NCBI GenBank assembly: GCA_021737245.1
Contig: JAIPEI010000184.1
Location: forward strand, 1-7,182
DNA length: 7,182 nucleotides
Source of the DNA: Deltaproteobacteria bacterium
Lineage (GTDB): Bacteria > Desulfobacterota > DSM-4660 > Desulfatiglandales > HGW-15
Direction of reading: 5' to 3'
Position 1 is the stretch's first letter. Each line of letters starts with the position of its first letter. The notes below the pieces were generated by a model. That model did no database searches and had not been told where the DNA came from. It saw only the letters and a program-made list of their open reading frames with translations. The position numbers and the translations under genes were made by a program. Below are positions 4,508 to 7,182 of this stretch, piece after piece.

Positions 4508-6628
4508 CTAGGGCACAGGCTGGGTGTCCATCCCACCCAGGCTGCTGGTCACCATGACCTCCACCGGGCGGACGGTGACCTCCTGGAAGGTGTTCCGATA
4601 GAACCCTTTCCAGCTCTTCCAGTCCAGCTCTCCGAACCCTTCCGCCGTGAGATCCGCCTCGGGCTGCTCCGAGGACACGGCGATCACCGTCAGGGTGTCC
4701 TCCTCCGGGGAGTAGAACAGGTCCTGGATCGTCACCATGTCCGATCCGGGCTGGGTGTTCGTCCCACCCAGGCTGCTCGTAACCGTGACCTCAGCCGGGC
4801 GAGAGGTGACCCCCTGGAAGGTGTTCCGATAGAACCCTTTCCAGCTCTTCCAGTCCAGCTCCCCATATCCCTCCGCCGTGAGCACGGCGTCGGGCTGACT
4901 CGAGGACACCGCAATCACCGTCAAGGTTTCGTCCTCCGGGGAGTAGATCAGGTCCTGAATGATGACTGTGTCGGTTTCGAGGAAGCTGTGGATGTCCGTG
5001 CCTCCGCCGCTGCTGTTGACGATCACACGGTCCGGCAGCTCCGCAACCCCCTGGGAGGTGTTGCGGTAGAAGCCCTTCCAGCTTTTCCAGTCGAGCGCTC
5101 CATATCCTTCCGCGGTCAGGGATACGGCGGGCTGATCCGAGGAGATGGCCACGATCGTCAGGATCTGGGCGTCCGGGTCGTGAATCGCGCTCGTGATGGA
5201 CACCTCGTCAAAGACCGCCACCTTGCCGTAGGCGGCGAGCACGTCGATCAAGCCATGCCCGGAGTCGTTGTCCGGGCCCTCCAGGCCCAGATCGAGCGCC
5301 GACGTCTTCAGGGCCAGCTCCACCTGGTAGGGGGTGAGATCGGGGAAAGCGCTCAGGAGCAGGGCCATGGCCCCGGCTGCATGGGGGGCCGAGAGCGAGG
5401 TACCGGTTGCGTGCACGTAGGGGTAGGGTTGCCCGTCGTTGAGATCACAGGTCTTGATGCCGTAGGGGAATGTCACCCGATCCCCAGGAGCCGCCACCTC
5501 GGGGTACACGCTCCCTTCGCAGCTCGACGGTCCCCGGGAGCTGAAGTTCGCGACCGAAGGCGTTTCATCGACCGCCCCCACGGCAAACGCCTCCGCGTAG
5601 TTGGCCGGGCTCACGCTGGTATCGGGATGTGGACCCTGGTTTCCGGCCGAGAAGGCCATGCGGATCCCTGCCTCTCTGAGGATCTGAACGTCCTCTTGAA
5701 AGGAGATCCCGCCGCTCGACTCGATGCACTGGCCGTACTGCTCGGCAAAGCCCCAGGAGTGGTTCACCACATCGGGTGCGTCGTCGGTGTCCGGATCGCC
5801 GTCCGGGTCCAGCAGCCACTGGAAGGCCGCATGGATCTCGCTCTCCAAGGCTTCACCGTTGGAATCGAAGATCTTGGCGGCGATCCACTGGGCACCCGGC
5901 GCCATGCCGACGGCCGATCCTCCTGCGTCTCCTCCGACCATGAGGCCCATGACGCCGGTGCCGTGGCCGTCCGGATCATACGGGGTAATGTCCACCAAGG
6001 GGTCGAAGTCCGGGTCGTTGGCATCGAACCAGCTGTTGGTCCCTCCCCGCCACCGGCCGACGAGATCCGGGTGATCCACGTCCACACCCGTGTCCATGCA
6101 GGCAACCACCACCCCCTCACCGGTGTAGCCCAGGTCCCACACCTCCGGCGCCCGCACCAGTGCCAGGTTCCACTCCGGCTCGGAGGAAACCGCCATGGTG
6201 GTGGCGGGCGCCTGGATCACCTCGTCCAGGCGAATGCTCTGGACCCGGGGTCTCCTGGACATGGTCTCGATGCGTTGGGGGGTCGCCTCGACTGCGAACC
6301 CGTTCATGATCCAGAGGGGTCGGAATCGGCCGGCACCCTTCCTGCGCTCGGAAAGAAGAGAAGGTTTCAGGCCGCTTCGGAACATGGCCCGTTCATGCCT
6401 TTGCTTGAGGACACGGATCAACGCGGCTCGGCTGCGTCCGCGAATGTGAGGGCCGTTTTCCTCTTGGGAGAAGGTAACGATGACAGGAATGCTCTCGTCT
6501 GGACCGCTCCATTCCATGGCTGCCCGGAGTTCCGGGTCGATCTCGGCGGCTGCGGAGATGCCTGACAGGCAGGCCAGCCACGCCATCAGCAGCAGCGCGA
6601 CCACAATGTGTGTTTTTCGAAACGACAT
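4508..6628 (-). CDS. Secreted S8 (subtilisin-like) serine protease with three C-terminal tandem modules
   Basis: ATG at 6628 is chosen because AGGAG lies 9 nt upstream; an in-frame TTG at 6637 directly abuts that site. The 706-residue protein has a signal peptide (about 1-28), an N-terminal propeptide-like region (about 45-135), and a subtilisin domain with the catalytic triad Asp179 (in MDTGVD), His222 (in GHGTG) and Ser412 (in GTSLSAPH), plus the oxyanion Asn330 in AGNQGP. RAPEVW just before the domain and the Asp-rich segment near 274-285 resemble bacillopeptidase F-type enzymes. The usual HGTH is HGTG here and GTSMA is GTSLS; both stay within what S8 proteases tolerate. Three repeats of about 77-79 residues follow, each with the string LDWKSWKGFYRNT, probably beta-sandwich modules. 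No sortase or autotransporter signal is visible. It follows a small secreted-protein gene by 44 nt. Substrate is unknown; a role in extracellular proteolysis or envelope protein processing is likely. Confidence 0.95.
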   Translation of the reverse strand: MSFRKTHIVVALLLMAWLACLSGISAAAEIDPELRAAMEWSGPDESIPVIVTFSQEENGPHIRGRSRAALIRVLKQRHERAMFRSGLKPSLLSERRKGAGRFRPLWIMNGFAVEATPQRIETMSRRPRVQSIRLDEVIQAPATTMAVSSEPEWNLALVRAPEVWDLGYTGEGVVVACMDTGVDVDHPDLVGRWRGGTNSWFDANDPDFDPLVDITPYDPDGHGTGVMGLMVGGDAGGSAVGMAPGAQWIAAKIFDSNGEALESEIHAAFQWLLDPDGDPDTDDAPDVVNHSWGFAEQYGQCIESSGGISFQEDVQILREAGIRMAFSAGNQGPHPDTSVSPANYAEAFAVGAVDETPSVANFSSRGPSSCEGSVYPEVAAPGDRVTFPYGIKTCDLNDGQPYPYVHATGTSLSAPHAAGAMALLLSAFPDLTPYQVELALKTSALDLGLEGPDNDSGHGLIDVLAAYGKVAVFDEVSITSAIHDPDAQILTIVAISSDQPAVSLTAEGYGALDWKSWKGFYRNTSQGVAELPDRVIVNSSGGGTDIHSFLETDTVIIQDLIYSPEDETLTVIAVSSSQPDAVLTAEGYGELDWKSWKGFYRNTFQGVTSRPAEVTVTSSLGGTNTQPGSDMVTIQDLFYSPEEDTLTVIAVSSEQPEADLTAEGFGELDWKSWKGFYRNTFQEVTVRPVEVMVTSSLGGMDTQPVP
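4511..5203 (-). repeat. Three in-frame tandem repeats encoding protease C-terminal modules
   Basis: Approximate units in reading order are 5203-4973, 4972-4739 and 4738-4511 (about 77-79 codons each). Each encodes a hydrophobic strand (LTVIAVSS or similar), QP, LTAEG(Y/F)G, then LDWKSWKGFYRNT, and a closing strand ending in SSxGG. The second and third units share a 49-bp identical block (4813-4861 and 4582-4630), offset by 231 bp (exactly 77 codons), whereas the first unit has diverged at DNA level in the same place. This points to internal duplication, with the second and third units most recently related or homogenised. Confidence 0.85.
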
Positions 6629-6637
6629 CTCTCTCAA

Positions 6638-6642
6638 CTCCT
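6638..6642 (-). promoter_or_regulatory. Ribosome binding site of the protease gene
   Basis: AGGAG on the minus strand, 9 nt before the ATG at 6628 and directly abutting the in-frame TTG at 6637. The spacing favours the ATG as the true start. Confidence 0.75.
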
Positions 6643-6672
6643 GATTCGTTTCGCGTGCTTGAAGACGCCTGA

Positions 6673-7137
6673 TTACTGAACCACCAGGCCTTCCACCTTG
6701 ACATCGCCCACAATCACGGCGACCACGTCCCCCTTCTTGATCCGGCTGTCCGTGTTGGCGAAGAGCATGAAATACTGACGGTTCTCCTCGGGTTTCCTTG
6801 TCGTGCTCCGCATGGATCCCAGCTTGGTCACCGGTACTGGAAAGACCTTGCCCGTAGACTGGTTCTCGAGAAAAGCCTTGTTGTTCCGGCTCAGGATCGG
6901 CCCGGCCTTTTCACTGTCCGTGACCAGATACCGAAAATCCAGAAAATGTCCCGCCCCTGTGAGGCGGAGGGTCAAGGGGCGGATGCCCCACTGTTTCTCC
7001 ACCTTCAGGTGACCCTGTTCACAATCGGCTGAAAATAGCTGCTTGTCCTCCGAGCTGACCGATGGTGTCCAGGCCAGAATCAGCATCAAGGCAATCCCGA
7101 GGCAAATCCGGCGGAGTGTATGGGCTGGGTTCTTCAT
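6673..7137 (-). CDS. Small secreted protein of unknown function
   Basis: ATG at 7137 is chosen because AGGAGGAG lies just upstream at ideal spacing; an in-frame ATG at 7161 would place that ribosome site inside the gene. The 154-residue product has a signal peptide (basic 1-10, hydrophobic 11-22, likely cleavage near S28-S29). The mature part alternates short hydrophobic strands (for example LTLRLT at 55-60, FLDFRYLV at 65-72, QYFMLFAN at 121-128, VVAVIVGDV at 138-146), which suggests an all-beta fold. It has one cysteine in the mature part (C39) and no recognisable catalytic or metal motif. I sense a conserved uncharacterised secreted family but cannot name it. It lies 44 nt upstream of the protease gene with no terminator between, so co-transcription is likely. 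It could assist or be a target of the protease, or be unrelated. Confidence 0.88.
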   Translation of the reverse strand: MKNPAHTLRRICLGIALMLILAWTPSVSSEDKQLFSADCEQGHLKVEKQWGIRPLTLRLTGAGHFLDFRYLVTDSEKAGPILSRNNKAFLENQSTGKVFPVPVTKLGSMRSTTRKPEENRQYFMLFANTDSRIKKGDVVAVIVGDVKVEGLVVQ

Positions 7138-7142
7138 CTGAT

Positions 7143-7150
7143 CTCCTCCT
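7143..7150 (-). promoter_or_regulatory. Ribosome binding site of the small secreted-protein gene
   Basis: AGGAGGAG on the minus strand, with 5 nt between its last base and the ATG at 7137 (7 nt from the AGGAGG core). It fixes the start of this gene. The remaining bases up to the window end show no clear promoter. Confidence 0.8.
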
Positions 7151-7182
7151 TTTTCATTCATGAGGACAGCGCCGGAGGTTGC

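Noticed and set aside
4511..5203. CRISPR-like array from the evenly spaced repeats
   Set aside because: The repeat period is about 231-237 bp, the repeats are in frame within the protease gene, and they encode similar protein modules.
4289..6565. Very long plus-strand open frame (758 codons) opposite the protease gene
   Set aside because: It runs antisense to a clear S8 protease with all catalytic motifs. Its translation is rich in Gly, Arg, His and Val with no domain, as expected of a GC-rich antisense shadow. No ribosome site or matching neighbour supports it.
6500..6628. Lipoprotein signal in the protease
   Set aside because: A Cys follows WLA in the hydrophobic stretch, but Trp at -3 and the position within the hydrophobic core argue against a lipobox. 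An AxA-type site follows.

Overview
This is a GC-rich stretch in which every gene I can support lies on the minus strand, so the biological reading order runs from position 7182 down to 1. The exported proteins with AxA-like signal peptides and two NosL-family proteins suggest a Gram-negative anaerobe or facultative anaerobe. Desulfobacterota ('deltaproteobacteria') or a similar high-GC lineage is my best guess, but no marker gene here settles the taxonomy.

Upstream block, 7137 to 4508: a small secreted protein of unknown function (154 aa) is followed 44 nt later by a secreted subtilisin-like serine protease (706 aa). The protease resembles the bacillopeptidase F type and ends in three tandem C-terminal modules of about 77-79 residues. 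No terminator is visible between the two genes, so they are probably co-transcribed.

Intergenic gap, 4507 to 4326 (182 nt): this stretch is AT-richer than the rest and holds a strong ribosome binding site and short dyad symmetries. I see no convincing sigma-70 promoter or terminator. It is the natural place for the second block's promoter.

Second block, 4325 to 1 (continuing off the window): six tightly packed genes with spacings from a 4-nt overlap to a 10-nt gap. In order they are: (1) a Cys-rich NosL-like exported protein with two CX3C motifs, a CPYCGM motif, a CSIHC motif and a Met-rich tail; (2) a second, more typical NosL-family exported protein with CPVCGM; (3) a 112-aa single-anchor protein; (4) an FtsX/MacB-type ABC permease; (5) its LolD/MacB-type ATPase; (6) a polytopic membrane protein with a Cys-Cys pair and a HHCxxC motif, both predicted on the periplasmic face. 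The last gene runs off the window.

NosL is a Cu(I)-binding accessory protein for nitrous oxide reductase. No nosZ, nosD, nosF or nosY is present here, and the transporter is of the MacB/FtsX family rather than the NosFY (ABC-2-like) family. I infer that the second block encodes an envelope machine that handles a soft metal, most plausibly copper, or thiols. In this model the two NosL proteins and the membrane protein supply periplasmic ligands, and the ABC pair supplies ATP-driven movement across or along the inner membrane. This assembly is the most interesting thing in the window, and its metal and target are not shown by the sequence.
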